This document shows, piece after piece, positions 24,491 through 33,414 of a stretch of 64,000 bases of DNA. A model generated the notes under the pieces. That model was not told where the DNA came from. It ran no database searches and was given only the letters and a program-made list of their open reading frames with translations. Origin of the DNA: DATJHM01 sp963777355 (GTDB taxonomy: Bacteria; Chloroflexota; Ktedonobacteria; Ktedonobacterales; Ktedonobacteraceae); contig CAVZQK010000022.1 in assembly GCA_963777355.1 (NCBI GenBank), positions 806,001-870,000 on the forward strand, given 5' to 3'. Made by a program: the position numbers and the translations under genes. Within the stretch, counting starts at the first letter, position 1, and every line of letters starts with the position of its first letter.

Positions 24491-25873
24491 ATGTTGACAA
24501 CAGCCTTTGAGGGCGCAGAAGCAAGCTACCGTCGTACCCTGGGAGAGGGCCTGGTCTTACGCTGGTCCACAGCTCAGGATACTGAACATATTGCACAACA
24601 GGTCGGTCTGATCTTCCGTGAGAAAGCAGATGATCCCTCTAACACCCATTTGAAGGCCGTGGTACGCCGTATGATGCGTGCGAATTATCCTCTTATGGGA
24701 CCAGGCGACTACGCTATCGTTGAAGATACCCGCCGTCAGGGAGGAAATCCCATTGTCGCAGGTGTCTGTCTGTGGAGACAACAATGCGATTACGAAGGTA
24801 TTCCCTTTGGTATGGGACGACCAGAAATTGTCTTTACTGATCCAGAGTATCGGCGGCGTGGACTGATCCGTGCTCTCTTTGAGATCATCCATGCCCGCAG
24901 TGCTCACGAGGGACATCTCATTCAGGCAATCACCGGTATCCCCTACTTCTACCGTCAATTCGGCTACGAGTATGCGCTTGACCTCGGTGGTATGCGTGGA
25001 ACCCCTCTCTCGCTTATCCCTAAAAGCAAAGAGGGAGAAGAAGAGCAGTTTCGTCTGCAAGAGGCCACTGTTGCAGATATTGCCTTTCTGCAAACACTCT
25101 ATGCTCAACGTCGTATACGTACCAGGAGCATTGTCTGGACCCGCGTCTCTGATAATTACTGGCGTTACAACCTGGAGACATGGAAGCAGAGCAGCCCGGC
25201 AGAACCCATCATCAATCTACAACTTATCGTCGATAGGCAAGATACTAAAGTAGGGTACATTATACTACCAACCAAACGACAAGATTCATCACTGCCAATA
25301 TGGGATCTTGAAGTTGCGCAAGGTAATAATCTTTATGCCATTCTGCCTTCGGTTCTTCGCGCATTGCAGGCGTATGGTACGCAGATGCCGACCAGCAACA
25401 ACAGAATAGAACCGCTCAACGCAATCAACTTCTCTCTGGGACGCCATCATCCCGTCTATCAGATCCTGGGATCGGAACTAGCGCCCAGAGAAGAGAGGCC
25501 CTATGCCTGGTATGTGCGGGTTGCCGATCTCCCGGCTTTCCTTATGCACATCGCGCCAGTTTTAGAGCAACGTCTGGCAGATTCTGAGCTAGCTGGCTAT
25601 AGTGGCGAGATAAAGCTCGACTTTTATCGAGGGGGACTGAAACTGACATTTGAGCAAGGAAAGCTCAGTAAGGCAGAGGACTGGCCGGTACCGCTCTATG
25701 ATTTAGGAGCTCAGGGCGGTTTTCCGCCTCTGGTCTTCCTACAAGTTGTCTTTGGCTACCGTTCACTGGACGAGCTAAAACAGAGCTATCCCGATATATG
25801 GCTTAACAACGAGGGCCGTCTGCTCCTCTCTCTTCTCTTTCCAGCACGACCTTCCTACGTGCTACCACTATAA
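24491..25873 (+). CDS. GNAT N-acetyltransferase (Eis-like, multi-domain)
   Basis: Acetyltransferase of 460 residues. The N-terminal GNAT domain has the acetyl-CoA binding loop in EIVFTDPEYRRRGLIRALFE (R/Q-x-x-G-x-A/L pattern) followed by ITGIPYFYRQFGYEYAL, the YxxxGF-like segment typical of the Eis group. A second, degenerate GNAT-like half runs from about residue 190 to 330. The C-terminal region (SGEIKLDFYRGGLKLTFEQG, then FLQVVFGYRSLDELKQSYPD) resembles the SCP2-like lid of Eis proteins. The three-domain plan and length fit that family, known for acetylating amines such as aminoglycosides, but the real substrate is unknown. Start at ATG 24491 behind AAAGGAT. Confidence 0.85.
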   Translation: MLTTAFEGAEASYRRTLGEGLVLRWSTAQDTEHIAQQVGLIFREKADDPSNTHLKAVVRRMMRANYPLMGPGDYAIVEDTRRQGGNPIVAGVCLWRQQCDYEGIPFGMGRPEIVFTDPEYRRRGLIRALFEIIHARSAHEGHLIQAITGIPYFYRQFGYEYALDLGGMRGTPLSLIPKSKEGEEEQFRLQEATVADIAFLQTLYAQRRIRTRSIVWTRVSDNYWRYNLETWKQSSPAEPIINLQLIVDRQDTKVGYIILPTKRQDSSLPIWDLEVAQGNNLYAILPSVLRALQAYGTQMPTSNNRIEPLNAINFSLGRHHPVYQILGSELAPREERPYAWYVRVADLPAFLMHIAPVLEQRLADSELAGYSGEIKLDFYRGGLKLTFEQGKLSKAEDWPVPLYDLGAQGGFPPLVFLQVVFGYRSLDELKQSYPDIWLNNEGRLLLSLLFPARPSYVLPL

Positions 25874-25887
25874 GAAAGATCACCAAA

Positions 25888-25921
25888 AAGGCTTCCTACC
25901 ACTATGGTGGTAGGAAGCCTT
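25888..25921. terminator. Perfect 15-bp stem between convergent genes
   Basis: AAGGCTTCCTACCAC (25888-25902) and GTGGTAGGAAGCCTT (25907-25921) with a four-base loop. The minus strand continues with TTTTTGG, so it ends the kinase transcript and may also act on the plus strand. Confidence 0.8.
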
Positions 25922-25944
25922 CGACTCATTCCAGCTCATCAGCC

Positions 25945-27663
25945 TTATTTCAGCGGATCGACATAAAGGTAAGAAAATGCAACTTCAGAACCTTTGTCCT
26001 CTACATAAATACCAACCTGACCAGACAGCAGCGGTTGCAGCTTAGATGTATCTGAAATGGCATTATTAAGAGGGTGATCATTAACAGTAAAAAGAAACGA
26101 ATTGCCACGCGCCTGAATTGCCAGCATATTCGTTTGCCCTGTGTTACTATTGAGCGCTGGGAGTGTCCCTTCGGCAATAGTATTCCAATTTGGTTTAGCA
26201 TTGCTATCATAGCGCATAAACAGATACTCGTTTTCGTTCACCGGGTCAATTTCAAAGAGATAATAATGCGCTTGATCTCTGCTGGAACGAAAAACCACAC
26301 CATAATAGTCAGTGCCATATTGATCATCAGGGCGCTTCATTTGAGACATCGAGACAGTGACCGCAAAGTTAGAAAAACTATCTAATTGATCCGAATGATA
26401 GAGCACCATAGAAGGAGTATTGTCCGATACATTATGAACGTAGTACTGCCCATTCTTATAGAAAAAATTTGTGCTCACCGGCCAGCCATCGTGATCAGTA
26501 AGGAGATCATGGTTTACAACAACCCCCTTAGCATTGCTCAGCGCTGTATCTACTTTAGTAAGAGGGTGACTGCCGTGCGAAAGAGCCACAATTGTTACAA
26601 AGCTGCCAGAAAGCAGCAAAGAGAGCATAAAAAATGCCACTCCTAACAAACGGACAATGCCAACACGCTGAACAAGTGACTGCTTCGGCAGGGCAGGATC
26701 GGGCGCAACTTCCCAGGAGAGTGGTCCGCTTAACTGCCCGGTATTACTCACCACTACCACAGCCCGCTTGCCACTAGCAACACCAGAACGCACCGCAGCC
26801 TCAACCGCCCAGGCAAAAGCCTGGCTAAAAGCGGTTACCGTTTGATAGCGCTCCTCTGGCTTTTTCGCCAGCGCCTGAAACAAAACCGCATCGATCCCGT
26901 CAGTCACATCTGAGCGGATACGCGATAGAGAAGGGGGCGGTTTATGGACATGTGCAAGCGCCAGAGCAATTGGCGTATCGGCATGAAAAGGAAGCTGTTT
27001 GGCCAGCATATAAAACAGCGTAATGGCCATAGAATACGTATCGGAACGGCCATCCACGGGACGACCAAGCGCCTGCTCTGGCGAGATATAATCGGGAGTT
27101 CCTGCAAGCATTTCTGGATTATGGGCAAAAGATTTTCCGCCGTCAGCGGGATCACGTGAAACACGAGCGATACCAAAGTCGGAAAGGCCAATTCGGCCAT
27201 CACTATCAAGCAGAATATTCGCGGGTTTCACATCACAATGCACACAGCCCTGCTCATGGGCATAATCTAAAGCGGAGGCAATCTGTTCTAGATACCAGAC
27301 CGCTTCCTGGAGTGTGAGCGCCCCATGCTGCTGAATATAATCTGCCAGCGTACCACCAGGCATATAGGGCATAACGATATAAGGCAAACCATCCTGCTGG
27401 CCATAAGAATAGACTGGCAAGATATTTGGATGATCTAATTTACTGGCCTCTTCTGCTTCACGCAAAAAGCGCAGGTAAAAATCCTTCGGCATCTGCCCAT
27501 CGAGAGCATTATGGGGAAGAAAAACTTTTACTGCAACCTTGCGTTGAGGCTGTTGTTGTTGCGCCAGAAAAACCGCGCTTGTGCCGCCATAGCCAAGTAC
27601 GCTTTCTAAGACACAAGAACCCATTACCCTGCCAATCAGACTCTGGCCCCTGGTCATTGCCAT
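25945..27663 (-). CDS. Receptor-like Ser/Thr protein kinase with extracellular sensor domain
   Basis: Kinase of 572 residues. Start set at ATG 27663 behind GAGGAG (spacing six). The kinase domain covers about residues 8-290: Gly-loop LGYGGTSAVF, Lys46 in VAVKVF, catalytic loop VHCDVKPANIL (H142-C143-D144), DFG at 162-164 and APE-like SPEQAL. All catalytic residues are kept, but the Arg of HRD is Cys, so it is a non-RD kinase that probably does not need activation-loop phosphorylation. A transmembrane helix lies near residues 347-373 (LLGVAFFMLSLLLSG). The outside domain of about 180 residues (SFSNFAVTVSMSQ, DYYGVVFRSSRDQAHYYLF, GQVGIYVEDKGSEVAF) has a jelly-roll, concanavalin-like pattern and is likely the sensor. 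Confidence 0.93.
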   Translation of the reverse strand: MAMTRGQSLIGRVMGSCVLESVLGYGGTSAVFLAQQQQPQRKVAVKVFLPHNALDGQMPKDFYLRFLREAEEASKLDHPNILPVYSYGQQDGLPYIVMPYMPGGTLADYIQQHGALTLQEAVWYLEQIASALDYAHEQGCVHCDVKPANILLDSDGRIGLSDFGIARVSRDPADGGKSFAHNPEMLAGTPDYISPEQALGRPVDGRSDTYSMAITLFYMLAKQLPFHADTPIALALAHVHKPPPSLSRIRSDVTDGIDAVLFQALAKKPEERYQTVTAFSQAFAWAVEAAVRSGVASGKRAVVVVSNTGQLSGPLSWEVAPDPALPKQSLVQRVGIVRLLGVAFFMLSLLLSGSFVTIVALSHGSHPLTKVDTALSNAKGVVVNHDLLTDHDGWPVSTNFFYKNGQYYVHNVSDNTPSMVLYHSDQLDSFSNFAVTVSMSQMKRPDDQYGTDYYGVVFRSSRDQAHYYLFEIDPVNENEYLFMRYDSNAKPNWNTIAEGTLPALNSNTGQTNMLAIQARGNSFLFTVNDHPLNNAISDTSKLQPLLSGQVGIYVEDKGSEVAFSYLYVDPLK

Positions 27664-28133
27664 GCCAAGCTCCTCTCTAGCCCGACTCCATGAACAAGAC
27701 GTAGCAGTAGAGTAATCATCTCCTGGAAGAGCCACTCACTCCGCCAAAACCACATTCACAAACATCCTGGCTTCATCTCTAGATCTCTTACTGCGTACGA
27801 GAAGGGTTACCATCACAAAGTGACAAGCCAAATACGACCATGTTCGTAGAGGAAACATGCAACACCCAGCCAATATGATGCACTGTTGTTGTTAAACTCT
27901 TCCGTGAGTAGAGCGCCACGCGCTAAGCTAGCGACAGAGGGCAATGCTAACTTTTAATTCCCCTATATTTATATACGTCATACCTGCTTTTTTGTTACCA
28001 AAAAACTACAAAAAGAGACCCATATTTTGCTATCATACATATCATCGTTTTTTTTGCCAAAACGTCACATCTTTCTCCAAAGATATGCACAAAAGTCCTT
28101 TTTGGATTTTAACAGGCTTTTCTTAAAATTCCT
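27664..28133. other. Intergenic stretch without a supported gene
   Basis: About 470 bp upstream of the kinase (its promoter must lie here on the minus strand) and downstream of the M29 peptidase. AT-rich from 27950 onward. No open frame with a plausible start or motif was found on either strand. Confidence 0.4.
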
Positions 28134-28164
28134 TAAAATGTCTCATCCACAGGAGCACATTTTA
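28134..28164 (-). terminator. Hairpin overlapping the stop of the M29 peptidase gene
   Basis: TAAAATGT (28134-28141) and ACATTTTA (28157-28164) are perfect arms; the stop codon is within the stem. No long T-run follows, so the call is tentative. Confidence 0.4.
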
Positions 28165-29199
28165 GAAGGTAAAAAGACCATCGCGCATAATCTCGCGCCC
28201 ATCCACCTCAATCGTACAACAGGTAGGAATAACGTCAACGTGAATCGTCGAATCCCAGGTAGCGCCCGTGAACTGAGGATAGGGATTGCCAAAGGCCACA
28301 TGCAATCCAGGCATTTTCTCATCCTGCAATAAGTTACCGCTGAGCTGCTTCAGGCTTGTGAGCGTGCCAATGGCGAACTCACCTGCTCGATTTCCATTGG
28401 GGACAGAGAAGAGGTAATCATGAAATTCGCGTGCGAGTGCCTCATTCTCACTGTGCACCTCTGTTACGTAGCCATCTTTCACCTGAAGCACCAGCGGCTG
28501 TTTCAGGACACCATATTTCTCCGAGAAGTAGTCCCCCAGCACCTCGCAGACCAGAACACCATTCACAGTAGCGGGTGCTGTATAGACCTCACCTTCCGGT
28601 AAATTTCCCCATTGACCCTGCGTATGATATCGTCCATGACAGGGCATCCAGCGCCAATCCTGATGGAATGTAGCAGTGACATCACTCCCTTTTGCCGAGG
28701 TCACATGGATAGTGCGTGCTGAACGCACCAGATCGTATACTTCATTGGTCAGGCGAAAAACTTCCTCATAATCAGCGCACATGCCCTCAACCATTAAACG
28801 CTCATCAATACCAATCATATGACCATGACGAACCTTCAATTCGTTCGCCAGAAAAGGCAGCAAAGGGATACGAAAAGCTATCTCCCCCGGTTGCGCTGTA
28901 GCAATATAATAGCTGACCGTTGGTCGGGCCTGAAGCAGGTCTGTACGCAATTTGTCAGAAAATGCGGTCAGAGGTCGCTTGCCATAGTCCTCTAGAAAAT
29001 GCAGCGACACCTGCGCCTGACGCTCACGAGCCGCCGCTGCGACCTGCTGGGCGATAGCTTCACGCGCATGATCGGTGAGAATAAACACACGATCCTGCGC
29101 CGTCACGCCCATGCAACGAACCGCATTTTCAGCTCCATAGCGAACACGCTCAACAGGCGTCCATTGTTCAAAAGGTACTGCATTTTTCTTTTCAGACAT
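28162..29199 (-). CDS. M29-family aminopeptidase (AmpS/aminopeptidase T type)
   Basis: Metal-dependent aminopeptidase of 345 residues related to thermophilic aminopeptidase T and staphylococcal AmpS. Family signatures visible: SYYIATAQPGEI in the N-terminal half, then WGNLPEGEVYTAPA (metal-ligand Glu), EFAIGTLTSLKQL and the C-terminal LHVAFGNPYPQF plus STIHVDVI, which supply the His, Asp and Glu ligands of the dinuclear metal site. Length is slightly shorter than the usual 400. Start at ATG 29199 behind AAGGGAG. It acts in the cytosol, as no signal peptide is present. It is the second aminopeptidase in the window after pepA, and stands alone. Confidence 0.85.
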   Translation of the reverse strand: MSEKKNAVPFEQWTPVERVRYGAENAVRCMGVTAQDRVFILTDHAREAIAQQVAAAARERQAQVSLHFLEDYGKRPLTAFSDKLRTDLLQARPTVSYYIATAQPGEIAFRIPLLPFLANELKVRHGHMIGIDERLMVEGMCADYEEVFRLTNEVYDLVRSARTIHVTSAKGSDVTATFHQDWRWMPCHGRYHTQGQWGNLPEGEVYTAPATVNGVLVCEVLGDYFSEKYGVLKQPLVLQVKDGYVTEVHSENEALAREFHDYLFSVPNGNRAGEFAIGTLTSLKQLSGNLLQDEKMPGLHVAFGNPYPQFTGATWDSTIHVDVIPTCCTIEVDGREIMRDGLFTF

Positions 29200-29600
29200 A
29201 TCAACGCTCCCTTATTACCATCTTCCTAGATAAAACAACCATGCATACGCCCGTTCTATAGATAGTGACGTAGAGTGACACAAAAATATAGACGCATTAC
29301 GCACAAATCTGGTAACAAAATAGCACCATTAGTAAGGTAGAGAATCGGCAAACTCTTTACCAGGCAGGACAAAGGGATCGGTGCTTCTTGTACGACTCTC
29401 TCTCTAGACAAGAGACAAACATTAACCAGGAACATGCAAATATTACTACATTACAACCTGCTTACTCATAAGACGGCAAAAAGCTATGCTATACTTGCAC
29501 TGAAAGAGCCTCTCCATGAGGTATCTCTTTGAGCCCTTCATTCTAGACAAAAAGTAATCTCAGCACTATGCAAAAGATAATCATACATAAGGAGCGATCT
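29200..29600. other. Intergenic region with divergent promoters
   Basis: About 400 bp between the divergent M29 peptidase and YbjN-like genes. It holds the extended -10 box at 29487-29495 for the plus strand. No gene or strong repeat recognised. Confidence 0.4.
29487..29495 (+). promoter_or_regulatory. Extended -10 promoter element of the YbjN-like gene
   Basis: TGCTATACT about 105 bp before the start codon, identical to the element upstream of the MoaD-MoaE gene. Confidence 0.45.
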
Positions 29601-30227
29601 ATGGCGGCTAACTTCGGCATCTCCCATCTTATAGAATACTTTCAAGAAATGGATTTAAAAATAGCGCAGGTGGATCGAGAGCGCGAGGTTATAGAACTAG
29701 CATTCCACGGCACCTATGGACAATGGCGTATGATTATAGGCTTTCAACAAAATGGCGATGGCCGCAAACTTATGCTCGTTGTACCCCAGGTCGCTACGCT
29801 TACGAGAAAGAAACGCCTGGAATGCCTGGAAGCCTTAATGGCTGTAAACTATCGTATCGCTATAGGAAAATTTGGCTTTGACCTGGAAGATGGCGAAGTA
29901 CGTCTGGAAGAGACGATTCCCCTTGCCGATAATACCCTGACGTATACACAGTTCCAGCTCATTTTTGGCGCTATTATGCAAACCATCGCCATCTATCACA
30001 ACCTCCTCCCGAGAATCATACATACAAATTCACCAATACTAGAAATCATCCAAGCCTGTGAGCAAGATTTTTTTAAAGAGACCGATGAAACCACACAAGC
30101 AACCGGTGGAGTTCCCATCTTATCAGGCTTACTGAGGCAAAACGAGACTGAGGAAGAAGAGAAAGAGTTGAATGTCAATGATGTGCTTGAAGAGGTAACG
30201 CGCTTATTACGTCAGGGACCCAACTAG
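29601..30227 (+). CDS. YbjN-like (T3SS-chaperone fold) protein
   Basis: Cytosolic protein of 208 residues. Start set at ATG 29601 behind AAGGAG; an earlier in-frame ATG lacks a site. The body (ISHLIEYFQEMDLKIAQ, VIELAFHGTYGQWRMIIGF, LMLVVPQVATLTRKKRLE, CLEALMAVNYRIAIGKFGFD, VRLEETIPLADNTLTYTQF) follows the YbjN/DUF1790 pattern of alternating strands and helices also seen in type III secretion chaperones, although no such system is present. The acidic C-terminal tail (NETEEEEKELNVNDVLEE) is probably flexible with a final helix. Function in this phylum is unknown; a chaperone-like or binding role is inferred only from fold. Confidence 0.7.
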   Translation: MAANFGISHLIEYFQEMDLKIAQVDREREVIELAFHGTYGQWRMIIGFQQNGDGRKLMLVVPQVATLTRKKRLECLEALMAVNYRIAIGKFGFDLEDGEVRLEETIPLADNTLTYTQFQLIFGAIMQTIAIYHNLLPRIIHTNSPILEIIQACEQDFFKETDETTQATGGVPILSGLLRQNETEEEEKELNVNDVLEEVTRLLRQGPN

Positions 30228-30300
30228 CCTAGTCTCTCTTCAGATGCAAGGCATTTTTTGAAAATTTGTTTTTGAAATTTTGAAATACTGTAGTTTGCTC

Positions 30301-30363
30301 CTCTGATACACTTCATTTGCCAGGCATGGCAGCAGGGTGTAGAGCAAGTAAAATGTATCAGAG
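30301..30363. repeat. 10-bp inverted repeat with 43-bp loop after the YbjN-like gene
   Basis: CTCTGATACA (30301-30310) and TGTATCAGAG (30354-30363) are perfect arms; the loop holds a second small palindrome (TGCCAGGCATGGCA). It lies between two convergent genes and may be a terminator or a structured RNA. Confidence 0.4.
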
Positions 30364-30389
30364 CGCCACTCTATAAAACCTGGAAAACG

Positions 30390-30644
30390 TCAGTGAGTTT
30401 TTTTACTCTTGAAGGTAGGATCATTTTGTTGGCCCCGCAGATAAGCATCCAGCAAGGGATTAGGCTCTTCATCATGAAGCTCAACCTTAGAAGAAGAGAG
30501 AGGGCGAATAATAATCCAGGAGTCATGAACCACAACGAGAGGCTTCTTCTGGGCGCGTGTATGCTGAACAAGCGTCACAGAGCCCCAGATCAAAATAGTA
30601 GCAGCAACCGCCAGACCAACATAGGTAATCACTGTTGGATTCAT
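30390..30644 (-). CDS. Small single-pass membrane protein
   Basis: Protein of 84 residues starting at ATG 30644 behind ACGGAGGG. One transmembrane helix covers about residues 5-26 (VITYVGLAVAATILIWGSVTLV), followed by a basic stretch (HTRAQKKP), which predicts a cytoplasmic C-terminus. The tail is polar and ends in a lysine-rich KSKKTH. I recognise no family. It lies downstream of the pseudokinase-Rieske gene on the same strand with a gap of about 300 bp, so it is probably transcribed separately. Confidence 0.6.
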   Translation of the reverse strand: MNPTVITYVGLAVAATILIWGSVTLVQHTRAQKKPLVVVHDSWIIIRPLSSSKVELHDEEPNPLLDAYLRGQQNDPTFKSKKTH

Positions 30645-30938
30645 CGTACCCTCCGTCCGTCAAACGCATCAATAACAAACCTTCCATTGGTTTGTTTTGT
30701 CCAGAATGAATAAGGAACGATCTTCCACCCGGCTACTGTGCCTTCTACTTACTCGAAGCAGAGCTATCCTGAATAGCATCTCCTCAATAAGATGATAGGG
30801 AAGATCGAGAGAGGGAAAACATGTCGCAAGAATGGGTAATTCTCACACACTTTTCTTATCCCTCATTCTACTTCCCCAAAGCATAAAATGTCAAAATGCA
30901 GATACACTTATATAACCATCGGTAGCAGTAACTAGCAG

Positions 30939-33173
30939 TTAGACTGCTGTGACAGTGCCGTCAGAATTGACTTGCACTCCGACCTTTGGTATTGGCTGGG
31001 TTGCAGGTCCTTGTAGCACGGCCCCATTCTTTGCTGGATCAAAGATAGCACCATGAGCAGGACAGACCAGGGTCTTTGTTCCAGGATCATAAGCAACGGT
31101 CACACCCTCATGGGTACAAGCCAGTTTATACGCTACAAAATTCCCATTAGGCAGATGAATGAGCGTGCTTGCCTTTCCATCGGCTGGATCTGTAAAGTTT
31201 TGAGCGGTATTTACCATCAAGGTCGTAGAACCTACAACAGTGCCTGTGTGCCCAGCTTTTTGCGCTGGCTGCGTCGCCTTCGCGGGAGGTGCAGCTGCCG
31301 TCTTCTGCGATGTAGACTGCATTGATTGGGCATTGGTTTTATCCGCCTGACCCGTGTTCATAGCTGGATTCGTGTTTGTAGCCTGTTGGGCTCCCATATG
31401 GAAAAGGGGTAATCTCGTCGCAAGGAATGCTCCAGCGGCAACAACACCGCCTGTAGCAGCTATCGCCAGCACCTGGCGGCGATTGATTCCAGAGGAGCTC
31501 TTCTGAGGTCCACGACTACGAGGCTGTTTACTTGCACTACGAGCATTGGACATCTCAGCATTCTTACGCTTCTGGTTGCGTATATTATCTGGCTGAGCCA
31601 GGCGTAAGGGTGCCTGCGCCTCTTGATCTCCTGCCCACCAGGCCGTAGCATCATCAACAAGATTCATACGCGGCTCTCGTCCATCCTGTTGATATCCCTG
31701 ACCGCCTCGTGGCTCTCGTCCATCCTGTTGATATCCCTGACCGCCTCGTGGCTCTCGCCCATCCGGTTGATATCCCTGACCGCCTCGTGGCTCTCGCCCA
31801 TCCTGTTGATATCCCTGACCGCCTCGTGGCTCTCGCCCATCCTGTTGATATCCTTGACTACCATTCATTCTTGGCTCTCGCATCTCTCTCTCTTCCTGCT
31901 GATAGCCCTGAGGAGCACTTGCACGCGCTGACTGCACTGGAGGTAGAACGTCTCGTTCAGCACGCGGCTGAGCCGCTGGCTTATTAGAGAAAGACGCTTG
32001 AGGAGGAACTGGATTCTCCTTTTTAATCGGCGCGGCTTCCAGGTGCCCTGTCGTCACTGGTGGTGAAAACTGCCAGGCCGCAACTGGACCTGTCGATGAC
32101 TGTCTGTTTGAGCCAACCGGCTTTGAAGGCAAAGCCGCTAGTTTTCCGGTTACAATGGGTGGTGTGAGCTGCCACATACCCGGCGTATACCCCTCAGGCG
32201 GCGTATCTTGCGCCGTACGTGCAGGTACACTACCCGTCAGCCCCTTCCTGGCAATACTGGCCTGACGAGGATTAGTTACTCCCATCACAACCTGCATAAA
32301 CGCTTCCTGCACATCGCTCACCTGCTGGAAACGACGCTGAGGATCACGCTCAAGTGCCTGGTGAACAACCGAGACGAGCGCAAGTGGCAAGTCAGGAACA
32401 AGGGCATGTAAAGAGGGCATCTGCTGTTTGACATGCATCTGCGCAACCGCCAATGGATCATCACCTTTAAAAGGCGGCGCTCCACTCAATAATTCAAAGA
32501 TAATGCAACCAAGCGCATACACGTCTGAACGCTTATCAATTGCACGACCTTCCACTACCTCTGGAGCCAGATATTCAGGTGCCACCAAAAATGTTTCAGA
32601 TACACTGAGCAGATGCGCAAAGGGCTGCTGACTCTGCACGATCCCACTTAATTGCAACATATGCATTAAACCAAAGCCAGCCACAAGGACCTGCTTCCGG
32701 CTATCTAAGACCAGATTGGCGGGCTTTAAAGTGCCATGCACAAGGCCACGGCTATGAGCAAGCTGTAGCGCAGGAGCAATCTGTTCCAGAAATTCCAAGA
32801 CCTCTTCGTAGGAAAAACGCTTCTGCTGCCGTAGCCGGTCCGCTAGCGAGCCGTTTGTCAGGTAGGGGGTAATGAGGTAAGGATAACCGCACTGCTCCCC
32901 AAACTCATGCACGGGCAATATATGTGGATGCTGCAATGCAACCAGCGCTGGAGCAGCAGCAAGAAAGCGCTGTATAAATCGCTGGTATGCATCGAGCGAG
33001 AAATGCTCAGGAGTAATAAAAAGGGTCAGGGCAACCATGGTCTGATCACTGAGATTACGCGCAAGATAAACCGCATTCAAACGGCTCTGGCCCAATAGGC
33101 GTTCTACCCGGTATTGAGCCTGCTTACCAACCACCTGCCCAACAAGTTGATCTACGATTACTGTTTGCTGCAT
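30939..33173 (-). CDS. Pseudokinase-repeat linker-Tat anchor-Rieske [2Fe-2S] fusion protein
   Basis: A 744-residue protein with an unusual build. Residues 20-280 have a Ser/Thr kinase fold (HPHILPVHEFGEQCGYPYLI, DKRSDVYALGCIIFELLSG, APE at 203-205) but every catalytic residue is changed: the ATP-anchoring Lys is T50 (VALTLF), HRD is H146-G147-T148, and DFG is G166-F167-G168. K150 and N153 remain. It is thus a pseudokinase. A Pro/Gln-rich linker with five 13-residue repeats (about 437-502) leads to a Tat-like segment, NRRQVLAIAATGGVVAAG (near 563-580). The C-terminal 110 residues are an intact Rieske domain, box 1 CTHEG (near 687) and box 2 CPAHG (near 703). The kinase part should be cytosolic and the Rieske part exported. 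No cytochrome bc genes adjoin it. Confidence 0.9.
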   Translation of the reverse strand: MQQTVIVDQLVGQVVGKQAQYRVERLLGQSRLNAVYLARNLSDQTMVALTLFITPEHFSLDAYQRFIQRFLAAAPALVALQHPHILPVHEFGEQCGYPYLITPYLTNGSLADRLRQQKRFSYEEVLEFLEQIAPALQLAHSRGLVHGTLKPANLVLDSRKQVLVAGFGLMHMLQLSGIVQSQQPFAHLLSVSETFLVAPEYLAPEVVEGRAIDKRSDVYALGCIIFELLSGAPPFKGDDPLAVAQMHVKQQMPSLHALVPDLPLALVSVVHQALERDPQRRFQQVSDVQEAFMQVVMGVTNPRQASIARKGLTGSVPARTAQDTPPEGYTPGMWQLTPPIVTGKLAALPSKPVGSNRQSSTGPVAAWQFSPPVTTGHLEAAPIKKENPVPPQASFSNKPAAQPRAERDVLPPVQSARASAPQGYQQEEREMREPRMNGSQGYQQDGREPRGGQGYQQDGREPRGGQGYQPDGREPRGGQGYQQDGREPRGGQGYQQDGREPRMNLVDDATAWWAGDQEAQAPLRLAQPDNIRNQKRKNAEMSNARSASKQPRSRGPQKSSSGINRRQVLAIAATGGVVAAGAFLATRLPLFHMGAQQATNTNPAMNTGQADKTNAQSMQSTSQKTAAAPPAKATQPAQKAGHTGTVVGSTTLMVNTAQNFTDPADGKASTLIHLPNGNFVAYKLACTHEGVTVAYDPGTKTLVCPAHGAIFDPAKNGAVLQGPATQPIPKVGVQVNSDGTVTAV
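31669..31863. repeat. Five tandem 39-bp repeats within the pseudokinase-Rieske gene
   Basis: Units start at 31669, 31708, 31747, 31786 and 31825, nearly identical in DNA, encoding QGYQQDGREPRGG with one Q-to-P change. The near-identity at DNA level points to recent expansion by slippage or unequal recombination. Confidence 0.9.
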
Positions 33174-33414
33174 ACAACATCTCTTTCCAAACGATGAACC
33201 CGCAAAAATCAGATTGCTGTGGTGATTTACAACATACCTATTTCAAGGAAAGTAGCAACACCAAACCGAAGAATACACTCACGTCGTCCTGTCGCCTGTG
33301 TATCCCACAGGTTCACTGTAAATGAGTCTACCTATTGTGTCAAATCGCGTCAATATAACCACCTTAAATTAGGACTTGTGGGTACCGAAACCACTGAAAA
33401 ATTCACTTGCCCCG

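Noticed and set aside
25888..25921. Transposon end or REP element
   Set aside because: A single perfect stem between convergent stop codons with a T-run is a normal terminator.
31623..31987. Plus-strand repetitive frames (ILLISLTASWLS type)
   Set aside because: Shadows of the 39-bp repeats of the pseudokinase-Rieske gene; no start signal.
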